From: Blattamonas nauphoetae
Lineage: Eukaryota; Preaxostyla; Oxymonadida
Assembly: GCA_033064195.1 (NCBI GenBank)
Contig: JARBJD010000210.1
Location: 62,001-126,000 of the forward strand
Direction of reading: 5' to 3'
Length of the DNA: 64,000 nucleotides
Position numbers and translations under genes: made by a program. Below are positions 31,401 through 42,805 of the stretch, one piece after another (the stretch's first letter is position 1; every line of letters starts with the position of its first letter). The notes beneath the pieces are model-generated. The model was given only the letters and a program-made list of their open reading frames with translations, did no database searches and was not told the DNA's origin.

Positions 31401-34400
31401 TGCAGCTGAGTGACTGTTTCTTCACAGCGAACGAAGGCTCATTGTCGAAGGATGTGTTTACGAGTGGAAGTTGGGCAACCTCACTGTCAGCCTCGACCGT
31501 GGAACGCTGCTTCTCTGGGAGCATGTTGAACCATCTGGTTGTGGGAGAGTCGCCAGCGAATGATCTGCTTCCCTTCTCGATTCTGTTGGTGGATGCAGAC
31601 AACAACGACGATGCCAAATGTGATCAGCCATCTATTGCCTGTTCGTCATTCAGTGAGAGTTTGAAGCACTGCACACAACAGGAACTGAACAGCAAAAAGT
31701 ACGCACTCCGCGGAATGAGAATGGTGGGAAACTTGACGGAAACGCAATCGATCTCCGTTTTGAGCAAGAGAGTGATCATCGATGCACTGGAAGAGGATTC
31801 GGCTTTGTCGTGGAATCCTTCGACGTCGGCATCTCTCCTGACAGTCACCACAGGATCAGCGACACTGAAAGGATTCACTTTGATTCATGACAAGCCACAA
31901 ACAACGACGCCGATGCTCTCAGTTGGCGAAGATGGGTTCCTCACTCTCGATCGAATCGTGATGGATGGTCAACAAGCTTCGTTCTCTTCACATCTGATCT
32001 CGAACATTCAAGGCACACTGACCCTCACCTCTGTCACCATCTCCAACATCAATTTGCCGAACTACGCTCTGATTGAGGGGAGCGGAAATGTCGTGATGGA
32101 TGGATGTGACTTCACGAACATTCACAGAAGCGAGAAAGAAGCAGGTGTCCTCGAATATGATGTCGTCCCAAGCTTCACAATCAAAGTCACAAACACAATG
32201 TTCACAAACTGCAAAGGAGGAGATGAGGATCGGTGGGTGTGCCTCTCCTCTCCGATCGAGTTCGACTTCAAAGCGTCTGACTGGGAAGGAACCTTCTCTG
32301 CTAATACGCCTCGATTGGGAGTCGCTGTGAAAGGGTGGAATAATTCGTGGAGTTCGGAGCACCAACTGTTCTCGTTGTTGTACCTGATACACCCTTCTAG
32401 TGCCGCCCTAATTGTTGTGTCGACGGAATCCAGTCTGGAAGACCATCCGCTCTGTGGAAGCATTGAAATGCCTTGCCAAACATTAGAGACTGGAGTGGAA
32501 TTGACGGGAATCAGAACTGTGGAGATCTCAGTTTCAGCCATTCTGTCGAGTGTGTTGTCGGTTGGGCACTCGTCTCTGTCAGTGCATGGTCGGAATGGGA
32601 AGGGCTCGCTATGCTTCTCTGAGCAAGGGCAGATTGTGAGTTCAGAAGAGTCGGATTCTGGCGAAGTGATTTTATCGAAGCTGACATTGGACGCATCTTC
32701 CTCGACCCTCACTGACTCGTCGCTGATTATGATTGGGAGTGGCTCTCTTGATATTTCGAGCTGTTCTCTCATCTCATCGAAGAACATCACTTGTGGTGTG
32801 TTTTCTGTCCAAGGCAGTTTTACGCTGAATCAGTTCAATTTCACTCATCTCAACTTCTCTCACACGCCTGTCATCTTGAACTCAGCCGAACATGTCACAA
32901 TCTCTCATTTCACAGTCCACTCTTGTCACTTCGACACGCTCATTGACGCCAACAGCACAGCCTCGATGACCATCGAATACTCGTCGTTCACAGGAATAAC
33001 CCAGCCGGTGGAGAAGAACACAGCTGAAGGGGGAATGTGTGGATGGGAGACAGGAATGGTTTTACTGCGGAACACGACGTGCACGCTGCAGTCTGTGCTG
33101 ATGACCGACCTGGACGATGGAGCAGTGATGGTTCAAGATTCACAAGTGACGATTGACTCGAGCACATTCCACGACAACACGCCGAACGACGAAGTGTTCA
33201 GATCAGCGCGGAAGAACATTGGATGTGTTGGGGAAAGCAAGATTGTGGTCGGGAGTCTTTCGGGAGGAGATGGGAGTGGAGACGAATCGATGTGGATCTA
33301 TTCGGATGCCTCGTGTGAAGTGTGGAAGAACAAGACTCGCTCGCTGTCGCCTTTCTTCGTTCCCACTCTGAACTCGTCAGCTTCGAAAGCGGAGGAAGTG
33401 AAAGAAAAGACGGACAAGTCGTTCTCGCTGAAGATTGTTGGATCACTTTTGATTCCGTGCGATCTAAAGCTTCGCGTATTCGAGGTGAAAGGGAAAGAAG
33501 AGAAGAACGCGCACTCGATTAACCTTTCAGAGTTCGCGACCATCTCTGATTGGAACGAAACATCGTTCTCAGTGTCTCTCCCCTTCTCCTCCATCCCTCT
33601 TCAGTCTGATCTGGAATGGCGGTGTCAGTTGGAGTATGGATTTGGAGCTCGAACTGAAAACTGGATCCGATTGAAGCTGAGTCTGTCGGATGAGAGAAAG
33701 GCACTCGCACTAAACACGATGAAATGGCTTGGACCAGTTTTGGGAGGTGTCTTTGGATTATTCGTTCTGCTCCTCGTGATCATCATCGTTCTGTGCGTGA
33801 GACGTCGAAAACAAAAACCCGAAGAGAAACCAGAGGAATTGACACCAGTCGATGAAGAAAAGATTGCTGTTGAGGAATTCTACGAAGGTAGCCAGTTGGG
33901 AGCGACTGGTCACGCGATCAGAGCAGTGGAGTCGGTGGAGGGGAAGACAACTTGGTCGGAGGAGACAGGAATGGGAATGAACGAAAAACCGTCACTCAAC
34001 GGAACAGGGCAAGGTGAGATGATTGAGGCATTGTCACTGTCGAACTGTGTGGACCTTGTGCGAGTGAACAAGATGGACACGCTGTATCGTCGTCTTCATT
34101 CACCTGATGCGGACGAAACCAACATTCGTCGGAAGGAGCTTCAAAAGCAGCTGGCGAAAGGGATGGCTCGACTGATGAAAGCTGATCCTCACTCGGAGTC
34201 GTTCACAAAACTCACCTCGCACTGGATTCTTCTGTCGAGCGAAAAAGTTGTCCTGAAACTGAGAGACGACGCCCCTCTTCCCTTCTCCTGTCCCCATCCA
34301 GCGACTCGGGAACCAAATCTTGTGTTGGACAATCCCTGCGTGGAAGGAGGAAGTCTAGTGTCGTACTCGTCAGGAAACGTTCAGAAAGGGACCAAGAACG

Positions 34401-34759
34401 ATGATCTGACAGTTCGATGGCAGGCACCCGAGCAGGGCGACTCAAACAAGTTCATTGATCCCCACAAAGCGGCAGTTTTTAGGCTTGGCCTCGTCTTGTG
34501 GGAAATCGAGACTGGTTCTATACCGTTTGGCGAGACGGACGCAGTGAATGCGAATCGTTCGCTGTGTTCAGGAATGCTTCCGAAAATGGGGACAATCACC
34601 GAGAAGAGTTTTGTGGATCTGATCGCGTCGTGTCTGAGTGTGAACCCGGCTGACCGCCCATCGCTGGATTCAGTAGCAGATTTCTTTGAAGAAAAAGAGG
34701 AGAAGAACAGCGAGAAGAAAGAAGAAGTGCAGCGGACAATGGAAAGACCTTCCAATTGA
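28491..34759 (+). CDS. G1, surface protein, main part with pseudokinase tail
   Basis: An open frame from the ATG at 28403 in MITE A (2118 residues); host sequence begins at 28491. Domains: more than 1700 residues of beta-helix repeats; membrane span (WLGPVLGGVFGLFVLLLVII, about 33722-33790); RRRKQK; then a cytosolic kinase-like domain with RWQAPEQ (34414), LGLVLWEIETGSIPFGETDA and CLSVNPADRPSLDSVADFF. The kinase lacks a visible glycine loop, HRD and DFG, so catalysis is unlikely and a scaffold role is plausible. The ectodomain has a duplication of about 2.6 kb: 28490-30200 repeats at 31115-32810, and 27060-27960 at 30200-31110. Only the MITE breaks the gene; whether any product is made across it cannot be seen. 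Confidence 0.85.
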
Positions 34760-35526
34760 TCTCTCATCGGAGATACAAAACACGATAATCTGACTCTACA
34801 ACTGAATGTCTCTCTCATTTGCAAATTCGATGTGAGAACATTTCACCAATTCTCTTCTTGTCAAGTCAACCACTCTTCTTTTTTCCTCCTCGAAGCCATC
34901 TTGCTTCTCACTTCTCGATTCATACTTCTTCATGTGCCATCCTTCATGTCAGATCCTTCTTTTTTGGCACTCTTGATTTCGTTCGTGTCTTTTGTTTCTT
35001 TCTGTTCTCATGTCACACATCGTTCTGATGGATTCACTCATCTCGAGTGAGCTTTGGCACTTCTCACCTTAATTCTCCACCGTCTCTTCACTATAATCAG
35101 GATTTGAGACTGAAATGTTTGTATAAAGTCACGAACAACAGAAAGTTTCAAAGAGGAAGTCGAACCATCAGGCCTTTTAGACCTGTGAGAAAATTTTTGA
35201 AAACTTGGGAGCGTACCCCAGCTCGTAAAAACGAAGTATCTCAGTTTTTTTGTGAACTTTGTGAATGAGGAGGATTCTGACTACATAAATCTGTAATTTT
35301 TTTTAAGATGGATCATAGATCAAAAAAAGTGGTGAAAAATCGATCTAGGTTACAAAACTGATTTCTATTAGAAACTTTCAACATATTGTTCCTTTTTATT
35401 CAGAATAAATCCACCGATCGCTCAATATAATGACTAGAGAGTGAGAAAATGAGCAGAGAAAAAAAGTACGGTATTTCCACTAGAGGCACCAAAACAAGTC
35501 ATCAACCACCGAATGATGCTCATTCA
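34760..35526. other. G1 downstream flank, no gene
   Basis: Pyrimidine-rich, then AT-rich. It holds the ATCAGGATTTGAGACTGAAA block shared with the flank of the 18249-19335 copy, and at about 35192 TTTTTGAAAACTTGGGA, whose inverted copy is at about 38364, outside the next element. Confidence 0.6.
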
Positions 35527-35580
35527 TAGTGATGAGCATTTGTCCGGTCAAGCGAGGCGCTGTCCAACCTTGGACAGCGC

Positions 35581-36770
35581 CTATTTAGGAGGTCGGATCT
35601 CATTACTTTTCCAAAGGGTATGATCGACTGAAAGATTGTGAAATTCCAATGAAATAACGTTCAAATCTCTCCTAGACGCGAGATACTTCCATCTCTTCTT
35701 CAGCTGTGCCTGGGATATGACGCCAATTCTCTGAACAGTCGGTGACTGGGGAGGAGGAGGGGATGTGCGCTTTGAGAGTAGACGGTCTGTTAGACTCGTC
35801 TTTTCGTAAATTTCAGGCATTTCAACTTGATATGCATACCGTTCTGGGTCTTTGGTGATTGTGAGGAGGGTGAAGTTGAAAAGAATCATAAGAGAAGATG
35901 GGGAACGTCTCGAGTGTCCTTCGAGCTCGGCATGAGCGAGAACTGCGCCTTTCTGAAGATCTCTCCGTCGCTCTCGTGTAGTTTGCGTTCTCTCTTCGTC
36001 AGTCTCTCCAAAGTCCTTCCGAGAATCGATTGTCCGAAGCGAGCTCGCAGCTCGTTGAGTGAATACGTGCTGGTTGATGCGATGTCAGGGATTTTGATGG
36101 TTGCGATGAATGACGCCATGTCGACGAAGCTAGAGAGGTGCTTCGGAAGAGCGAAGGCGGGGAGGGGAAGGAGCGAGCGGAGGATTGCTTGGCTCGCGGC
36201 TGCGTAGTGGTTGTTCACAGCTTCTGACGCTTTTGAAACGAATGTCACGAGCGGTCCGAATGTGGATTCAATTTGAGGTACGACACAGACAGTGTGGAAT
36301 CGGAGAGGAGAACAGGCATTGAAGAGAACGAATACTTTGCGAGAACATCTTCGCTGATGAAGTAGACTCGGATGGACGGTGCTGTTTCAACGACAAATCT
36401 GCAGCCAACTTCAACTTTTGTGAGATCCTGAGTTTTTCCGACTTTCCTCTCTGCTCCGTCTCTCCTTCGCTCTCCTCCTGAAATACGTCATCCTCTGCGC
36501 TTCCCCCTTTCTCGTCTGCGTCCTCCTCATCATCCCCATAAAACGTGTCGTCCTCTCCTGTCTTAGGCAAAACACGAGGCGAAGGACGGATCGACTCTTT
36601 CTCAGATTCTTGTGAGAGTGTGTCCGTCTTCTCTTCCGATTCAGATGATTGTTCTTCGATCGGCGCCACAGCCTCGGCTTCGTCTTCTTCCTTCTCCTCA
36701 ACACAATCCGCAATCACTGGTTCGTCTTTCTCTTCTTTTTTCTTCTGTTCAGATGGCTCTTCCTTCTTCT
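35581..36770 (-). pseudogene. cargo of C1: acidic and helical host protein fragment
   Basis: Reverse-strand blocks: 36268-36717 is Glu/Ser-rich (EEKEEDEAEAVAPIEEQSSE), 35886-36248 is folded-looking (VSKASEAVNNHYAAASQAIL, SFVDMASFIATIKIPDIAST), and 35581-35889 continues in another frame. There is no start codon in a sensible place and the frames change, so I read it as a captured fragment. The family is not recognised. C2 carries unrelated sequence at the same position. Confidence 0.5.
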
Positions 36771-37149
36771 AACTCTCCTTTCTTCTCCACCCGTTTCTCG
36801 AACTCGACTCGTTGCGATGGGTCAGCTCATCTGCATCGACTAAATCGAACGAGTTCTCACTCTGCTCCTTCTTTTCATCTTTCTTCTCTTCTTCCTTCAT
36901 TTCCTCTTCGTCTTCACTAGTCTCACTCTGTTCTTATCTCCTTCTCGTCGAATTTGACGAGATCTCCTTCTAATTTGGGTTAGGAGTGAGATTCAGCTTC
37001 TATTTTTGCTTTCTGGTGAAGAATCCTTTTGCTTTACTTCTGAATCTGGAGCATTATGAGTGACGTTCTCTTGTTTTATCAATGAAAGTTTCCCTCTTCA
37101 AATATATGCATGATCAGAACACTTCTTGTCATAAAGTGATGAAGAATCA

Positions 37150-38297
37150 GTGAATAAGAGTTGTGCGAAGCACACCTTTCAAACTGACTCTGCATGATGG
37201 TTCCGTTATGTTCATTTTCTCAAACTTTATTGTGAACGAGCTCGTACACTTGACGATGAAGATCGTCTTCTCCTCACACTCTGCTTTGTCTCTTCGTCCA
37301 ATCTCCCTGGTTCTCGCTGACGAATCAAATCAGTATGTCCTCCCTTGGTCTCATCCAATCTCAGTTTAAAGGATCGACAGTTCCAACTGCACTTCTTCAG
37401 GGGAGAGAAGACATAAAAATAGAAAAAAGACAATAAACAACATGAATATGTATCATCTTATGTAAGAAATAGGGTAATACAGTCTATTTCGAGGTTGAAA
37501 GCGATCCGTTCATTTTGGGCGAGAAATGAGAGAGACAATGATATTCTCGATTGGAGTAGGCGAGAAAATGTCTTATCAGGACTCAAATTGAGATAATTCT
37601 TACTGATAAAACACATTTAAAAAAGAGGAACGAGATACAAGTCAAGTTCTTCGAAACGCCAGCAAAGTGTGTTGGATAGCTGCCAACTTCGAGTTCAGAT
37701 TGATGAGATCATGTCTGACTCAAGATACTCCTCCGTTTGGTGAAATTATCACGTGAAAGGTCATCAAAAGAGAAATAATGTGTTGATTCAGAAGTGATCT
37801 GTTTTCCTCGAGTGAGTTTTAAAAAGAATCACACATTGTTCAATCACAAGAAAAATGATGTGAAGAATGGAATTGTGAAATTAAAAACGATTTAATGGTC
37901 TCTGAGAGGAAATGGAAGACGAAGTCAACTCGCGATGGGGAGGACGATCCGGACATGTCCAGGACTGGACACGATTGTCCATTTTCTAATGATCACCAAT
38001 GGATTGTGCAGCAATTCAGACGATTCATTTTTTCAACAAATGAGCGAATGTCCAAGATCGGACAAGCTTGGACATTTCAGCAATTTATGGGATTTCTGTC
38101 CGAATTCTTTAATACTCGTTTTCATTTATTTAAAAGACAAAATCTGAACGAAATTAACATCATAGATGACTTGAAAGAAAAGTTAAGTAACTATCACTTT
38201 GAATTAGGCCACAGGAAACACTTCTTTCTCACTTGGACAAGGTCTCTGTCCGATGTCCGAGGAGAACGAGGTTTTGTCCGTCCGTTGCACATCCTTA
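37150..38297. repeat. shared backbone of C1 (right 1.1 kb)
   Basis: It aligns along its length with 41640-42797 of C2, including ACGATGAAGATCGTC-like and GATGGGGAGGACGATCCGGA blocks. It includes clustered GGACATGTCCAGGACTGGAC-type motifs at about 37950-37980 and 38050-38075. The forward frame at 37895-38383 is not conserved as protein in C2 and is probably not a gene. Confidence 0.7.
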
Positions 38298-39018
38298 CTC
38301 ATTCACAACTAATTATCCACCAGACGAAAGTTTTTTATAAGAGGTACGGGGGCTTGCTGTCCCAAGTTTTCAAAAATGTGTAGTTCTCAATGAAATAATC
38401 CTCGCGTCACAAAATCGTACTGACGCAGTAATTCTCCTAAAAAATTATCTTTCTTCGTTTATCATCCCTAAATACATCATTTCTGAACTTTTTTCAATTT
38501 CATAAAAACATTGAAGTTGTCACGATCAACTCTGAAATCTCACGTTTTTTCAATTTTTCTCTTTAATGGATGTATTTTGTCCATTGTTTCACATAGAGAC
38601 CTCTTTTTTTGTTGTTTTCCATCCTTTCCCTGTCTTTGAACTTGTTTTGCAATAAAAAGTGTGCAAAAATGTGCTGATCTTAGAAAGGCCATTTCATGCG
38701 CGATCAGGCTTGAAATCTATAAATTCACCTTTCTTATGTGTACTCAACAACTAAATCTGAATTCAGTAAAATTTGATTTTTTCCACGCTCATATATTATT
38801 TGCATCATTTCATTGAGATTTACACAAATTTTCTCACACCTTTAATCGGCGTGGGTGGACTTTGTGGGCGAAAAAACGCTCAGTAGTGGCAAAAAAGCTG
38901 TGCTCGGCGGGAGTCGAACCCCGAGCACAACACACCGCACGTTCACTTCCAAAAATTTGGTGCCTTCCAGGGAGAACCGCTATCGTCTTTCACTTCACGA
39001 TACACCATGATCTGTCAT
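38298..39018. other. AT-rich spacer with a tRNA-like hairpin
   Basis: No coding sequence. At 38909-38937 an 8-bp stem (GTGCTCGG/CCGAGCAC) encloses, on the reverse strand, GGTTCGACTCC, a perfect pol III B-box, followed by a T-run. No matching D-arm or anticodon arm could be folded, so it is not called as a tRNA. Confidence 0.4.
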
Positions 39019-39833
39019 AGTACCCGGATAAACCCGTTAAGTCGGATAAACCCGTTACCAACATACCCCACTTCACAATGATCATTTTGTTCTGACGACT
39101 GATATGTTGTGTGGAAAAGAAAGTAATCGGTAGAATTCTGAAATGATTGGTCTCTTGTTCAGATGTTTGATCGACGTCTATGGGTCATTTCAAATCGATG
39201 AATGACCAGCCACGACACCCCGCATGTGATGCTGAGTACAAAGTAGGGAGGAGCAATTGTCCGGACAAGGTGAGGCGCTGTCCGTCCTCGGACAGCGCCT
39301 AATTAGGATGTCATTGCTCGTAACTTTTCAAAAGGGTTTGATCAACTTTTTCTGAAATTTATTGACTAACTTGGAGAATTGAATCATTTTTAAGAAATAG
39401 GAGAGGAGGAAAAGATGAAGAGAGATGTGATGGAGAACAGAGAAGATGAAGAGAAAGAGTTGGATGGAGAAGAGAAAGAGGATGGATAGAAATAGGTGTG
39501 GAAGGGAAGGACGAGAACGAATGATCGAGTCGGTATGGCCTTTATGTGGTTTTTGATGGACTGAATGTGAGGAAGTTCCTTTCGGAGTGTCTCCTCTCAT
39601 CATTTCGTTTCTCTCCCTTCGTCTCGTATCAACTTCGTTGTTCCTCATTCTCCGATTCATCTCCTCTTCTCTCCTCTTCATTTTCGCTGCTTCCTGTCTT
39701 GTCATTCTTGTCAGATCTGCCACACACGCCCGCTGGCTGGTCCGACATTCATCGATGAAAATGGAAAGGGGTCAGTGGAGTCTCGGGATGGTTCAGTATC
39801 ATCTTGTGAGGGTGTGGGTGTTTCCCAGGAGGT

Positions 39834-41450
39834 TTAGTTCACATTGTCGAAGTGCCGCTTTCCTTCTTCCTCCTTCCTTCGTTGTTCCTCTTCCTCTTTC
39901 TTCTTTCGTTCGTCTTCTTCTCGTTTCTGAGAGAAGCTGCCGCGTGAACTCGCACCAGTTGAAGTTGACGGGCCAACTGGGCGAGCTGGAGAACTGGACG
40001 TGTCGATCATCTTCCCAATGCCCCAGCGAGCAAATGCACTGGACACACTCGATCCGGTCTCGATCGTCGCTGAGTCTTTCTGAGCTGCTCGTTGCCTCTC
40101 TCGCTCCAAATCCTCTCTGATCTTTCGCTGCTTCTCTTCCGCTGCTTCTCTCTCAGCATTTTGCTTCCTCTCCCACTCTGACTTTTTCTGACTTTCAGCT
40201 TGACGTTTTCGTTCGGCCTCCCTTTCTCTCCTCCTCCTTTTGTTGTTCCTCTTTCTTCCTTCGTTCTTCCGCTTCCTTCTCCTTCCGAAGCGTCTCCTGA
40301 ACTTCTCGTTTGATTCTCTCCTTTTCTCTCTCCTCATCTTCCCTCCTCTTCTCCTCTTTCCTCCTTTCCTCTTCCATCCTCTCATTCCGCTCTCTCCTCC
40401 CGTCTTTCCTGTTCTCGCCGATTCTCATCCTCTTTCCGTCTCAAACGCTCCTTCTCTTCGCGGTCTTGATCGTCCTTCTCCTGTGGGATTCTTCTTTCCT
40501 CTTCAGCCTCTCTTTCCCGATTGAGCATGTCGGCTCGCATGCGCTCCTCATCGATCTCTTTTGTCTCCGGTCTGCTTCCTCTTTTGACGTTTTGCTTCTT
40601 CCTTCTTTCTTTGTTCTTCTTCTTCCTTTTTCTTTCGTTCGTCTTCTTCTCGTTTCTGAGAGAAGTTGCCTCGAGATGACGATGATGTCAGTTGGGGACC
40701 GACTGGACGAGATCCAACTCCAGTGTCGATCATCTTCCCAATGCCCCAGCGAGCAAACGCACTTGACACACTCGATCCTGTCTCGATCGTCGCTGAGTCT
40801 TTCTGAGCTGCTCGTTGTCTCTCTCGCTCCAAATCCTCTCTGATCTTTCGTTGTTTCTCTCCCGCTGCTTCTCGTTCAGCTTCTTGCTTCCTTTCCCATT
40901 CTGACTTCTTTGGGGGAATATTCGCTTTCTTCTCTTCCTCCCTTCGCCTCTCCTCTTCCTTTCTTCTCTTCTGCGATTTCACGCCTCACTCGTTCCTGAA
41001 TTCGCTTTTTCTCTTCTTCCTCCTTCCTTCTCGCTTCTTCTTCCTTCCTTTTGCTTCTTCCTTCATCTTCCGTTCTTCTTCCTTTCGAAGTTCCTCCTTT
41101 CTCTCCTCTTCTCATTGCTTCTCTTCAGTGAGTTCTTTCCGCACTCTTTCTTCAATTTTCTTTCGCTCTTCCTCTTCCCATCGTTTCGCATCTTCTTTGC
41201 TTCGTCTTTCTTCATCTTCCCATCTTCGCTTCGCTTCTCGTTCAATTCTTTCCTCTTCTTCTCTCCTCTTCCTATCTTCTTCTCGCCTCGCTTTTTCCTC
41301 ATCTTCCTTTCTTCGTTCTTCCTCCAATTCCTTCATCACCCTTTCTTCAATCTGCTTTCTCTCATCTTCTCTCCGCTTCTCTTCCTCTTTCTCTCGCTCT
41401 TCTCTCTCAGTCACCTGTTTCCTTTCCCATTCTGTCATTCGATCTCATGA
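39834..41450 (-). pseudogene. cargo of C2: Glu/Arg/Lys coiled-coil protein fragment
   Basis: Reverse-strand frames 41112-41438, 40548-40982 and 39834-40385 read as long charged coiled coil (REEREKEEEKRREDERKQIE). A distinctive non-repetitive part, SVSSAFARWGIGKMIDT, occurs twice (about 39990-40050 and 40715-40775), each after REDLERERQRAAQKDSATIE and before FSQKREEDERKKKEEEEQR, so about 350 bp is duplicated some 720 bp apart. Frames change several times, but repeat composition keeps most of them open. It is probably a captured and locally duplicated piece of a cytoskeletal-type host protein; identity unknown. Confidence 0.5.
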
Positions 41451-41639
41451 GGGTGGAGGAGGAGATGAATAGATGTGAGTGGCTGTGAGAAGGAAGGGAT
41501 GGACTGAAAAAACCTCATTCACTTTACGAATGATTACATACGTTCTGCATCTTTCTGAGATGTCTGTCTCATGTTTTATCGATTAACTGTTCCACTTTAA
41601 ATTTCTGTATAGTCAGGACACTTATTGTCATAAAAATGA

Positions 41640-42797
41640 AGAAATATCTGTAAGTCAGAGTAGGGAGAAGCATACTTTTCAAATTGGTTTCGTTTGATGT
41701 TTCCGTTTCGTTCTTTTTCTCCAACTCCATTGTTCACGAGCTCGGACCCTCGATTATGAAGATCGTCCTCTCCTCTCACTCTGTTTTGTCTCTTCGTCCC
41801 AACTCCCAGTTCATTGTTTACGAATCAGCTCGGTTTGTCCTCCTTTGGCCTCATCTATTCCGTCTTCACAGGATCGACAGGTCAATCTGCCTTCTGGAGG
41901 GAAGATCAACAATAATAAATGTGAAAAAAGCGATCAATAATATGAATATGAATCATTTTGATTCGGAAAAAGTGTAATACAGACTATTTCGAGGTAGAAA
42001 ACGATCCGTTCATTTAGGGCGACAAATGAGAGTGTAACGACCATCTCATTTGGATAAGGGCGAGAAAGCATCGTATCTGGATTCAAAATGAGAAATTTCT
42101 TTATAAGAAAACATCTTGAACCAAAAGGAACGAGATACCAGTCAAGATCATCAACAAACCAACAAAGTGTGCAACAGAGCGGCGAATTTTGAAGGCAAAT
42201 TGATTCGATCATGTTTGAAATAAGATACTACTATCATTGACTGAATTCTGACGTGTAACATCATTGAAAGAGAAATAATGTGTCAAATCGGAAATGAACT
42301 GAATTCCCGGAATGAGTTTATAAAAGTATCGCAGAATGAGTGGTTGCTAGAAAATGATGTGAAGAATGGAATTTCGAAGTGAAAACCGATTTAAGTGACC
42401 CTGAAAGAAATGGGACGACGAAATTAACTTGAGATGGGGAGGACGATCCGGACATGTCCAGGACAGGACAGTTTTGTCCATTTTGATCTGATCACAATTG
42501 GATTGTGAAGAAATTCAGATGATTCGTTTTTTCAACAATTGAGTGAATGTCCAAGATCGGACAAGCTCGGACATTTCAGCAATTAATGGGTCTTTTGTCC
42601 AAATTCTCTAGTACTCGTTTATCATTTTGATGAAAGACAAAATCTGAATTTAATCACCACTATTCACTTATTTATTAACGAATTGAGTGTCAATCACATT
42701 GATTTAGGCCACATGAAGCACTTCTTTTTCACTTGGACCTGTCCGCTGTCCGTTGTCCGAGTTGAACGTCTTTTTGTCCGTCCGTTGCTCATCCTTA
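41640..42797. repeat. shared backbone of C2 (right 1.1 kb)
   Basis: Counterpart of 37150-38297 in C1, with similar spacing of motifs such as GGACGATCCGGACATGTCCA (about 42441). No gene seen. Confidence 0.7.
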
Positions 42798-42805
42798 GTA
42801 CAAAG

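Larger units (their letters stand above)
35527..38297. mobile_element. hAT-like element C1 with host cargo
   Basis: Ends TAGTGATGAGCATTTGTCCG (35527) and the complement of TAAGGATGTGCAACGGACGG (ending at 38297), matching at 9 of the first 12 bases. The 8-bp duplication CTCATTCA is at 35519-35526 and 38298-38305. Many TGTCC/GGACA motifs cluster near both ends, as expected for transposase-binding sites. The first 120 bp and the last 1.1 kb closely match element C2 (39244-42797); the middle (35.6-36.8 kb) does not. No transposase, so non-autonomous. Confidence 0.85.
39244..42797. mobile_element. hAT-like element C2 with coiled-coil cargo
   Basis: Ends TAGGGAGGAGCAATTGTCCG (39244) and the complement of TAAGGATGAGCAACGGACGG (ending 42797), 11 of 13 terminal bases matching. 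The 8-bp duplication GTACAAAG is at 39236-39243 and 42798-42805. It shares both ends and the right backbone with C1. The cargo is an antisense Lys/Glu/Arg-rich protein region. No transposase is present. Confidence 0.9.

Noticed and set aside
34819-35050. Phe/Ser-rich small proteins downstream of G1
   Set aside because: Pyrimidine-rich 3' flank with two overlapping frames and no coding bias.
37895-38383. 162-residue gene in the C1 backbone
   Set aside because: The matching backbone in C2 does not keep this frame; the region is dominated by GGACA/TGTCC motifs.
38880-38990. complete tRNA gene on the reverse strand
   Set aside because: The B-box and hairpin are present, but no acceptor, D-arm or anticodon stem could be paired upstream.
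39546-41472. forward Ser/Phe/Leu-rich frames over the C2 cargo
   Set aside because: They mirror the Lys/Glu/Arg-rich reverse-strand coiled coil and have no independent structure.
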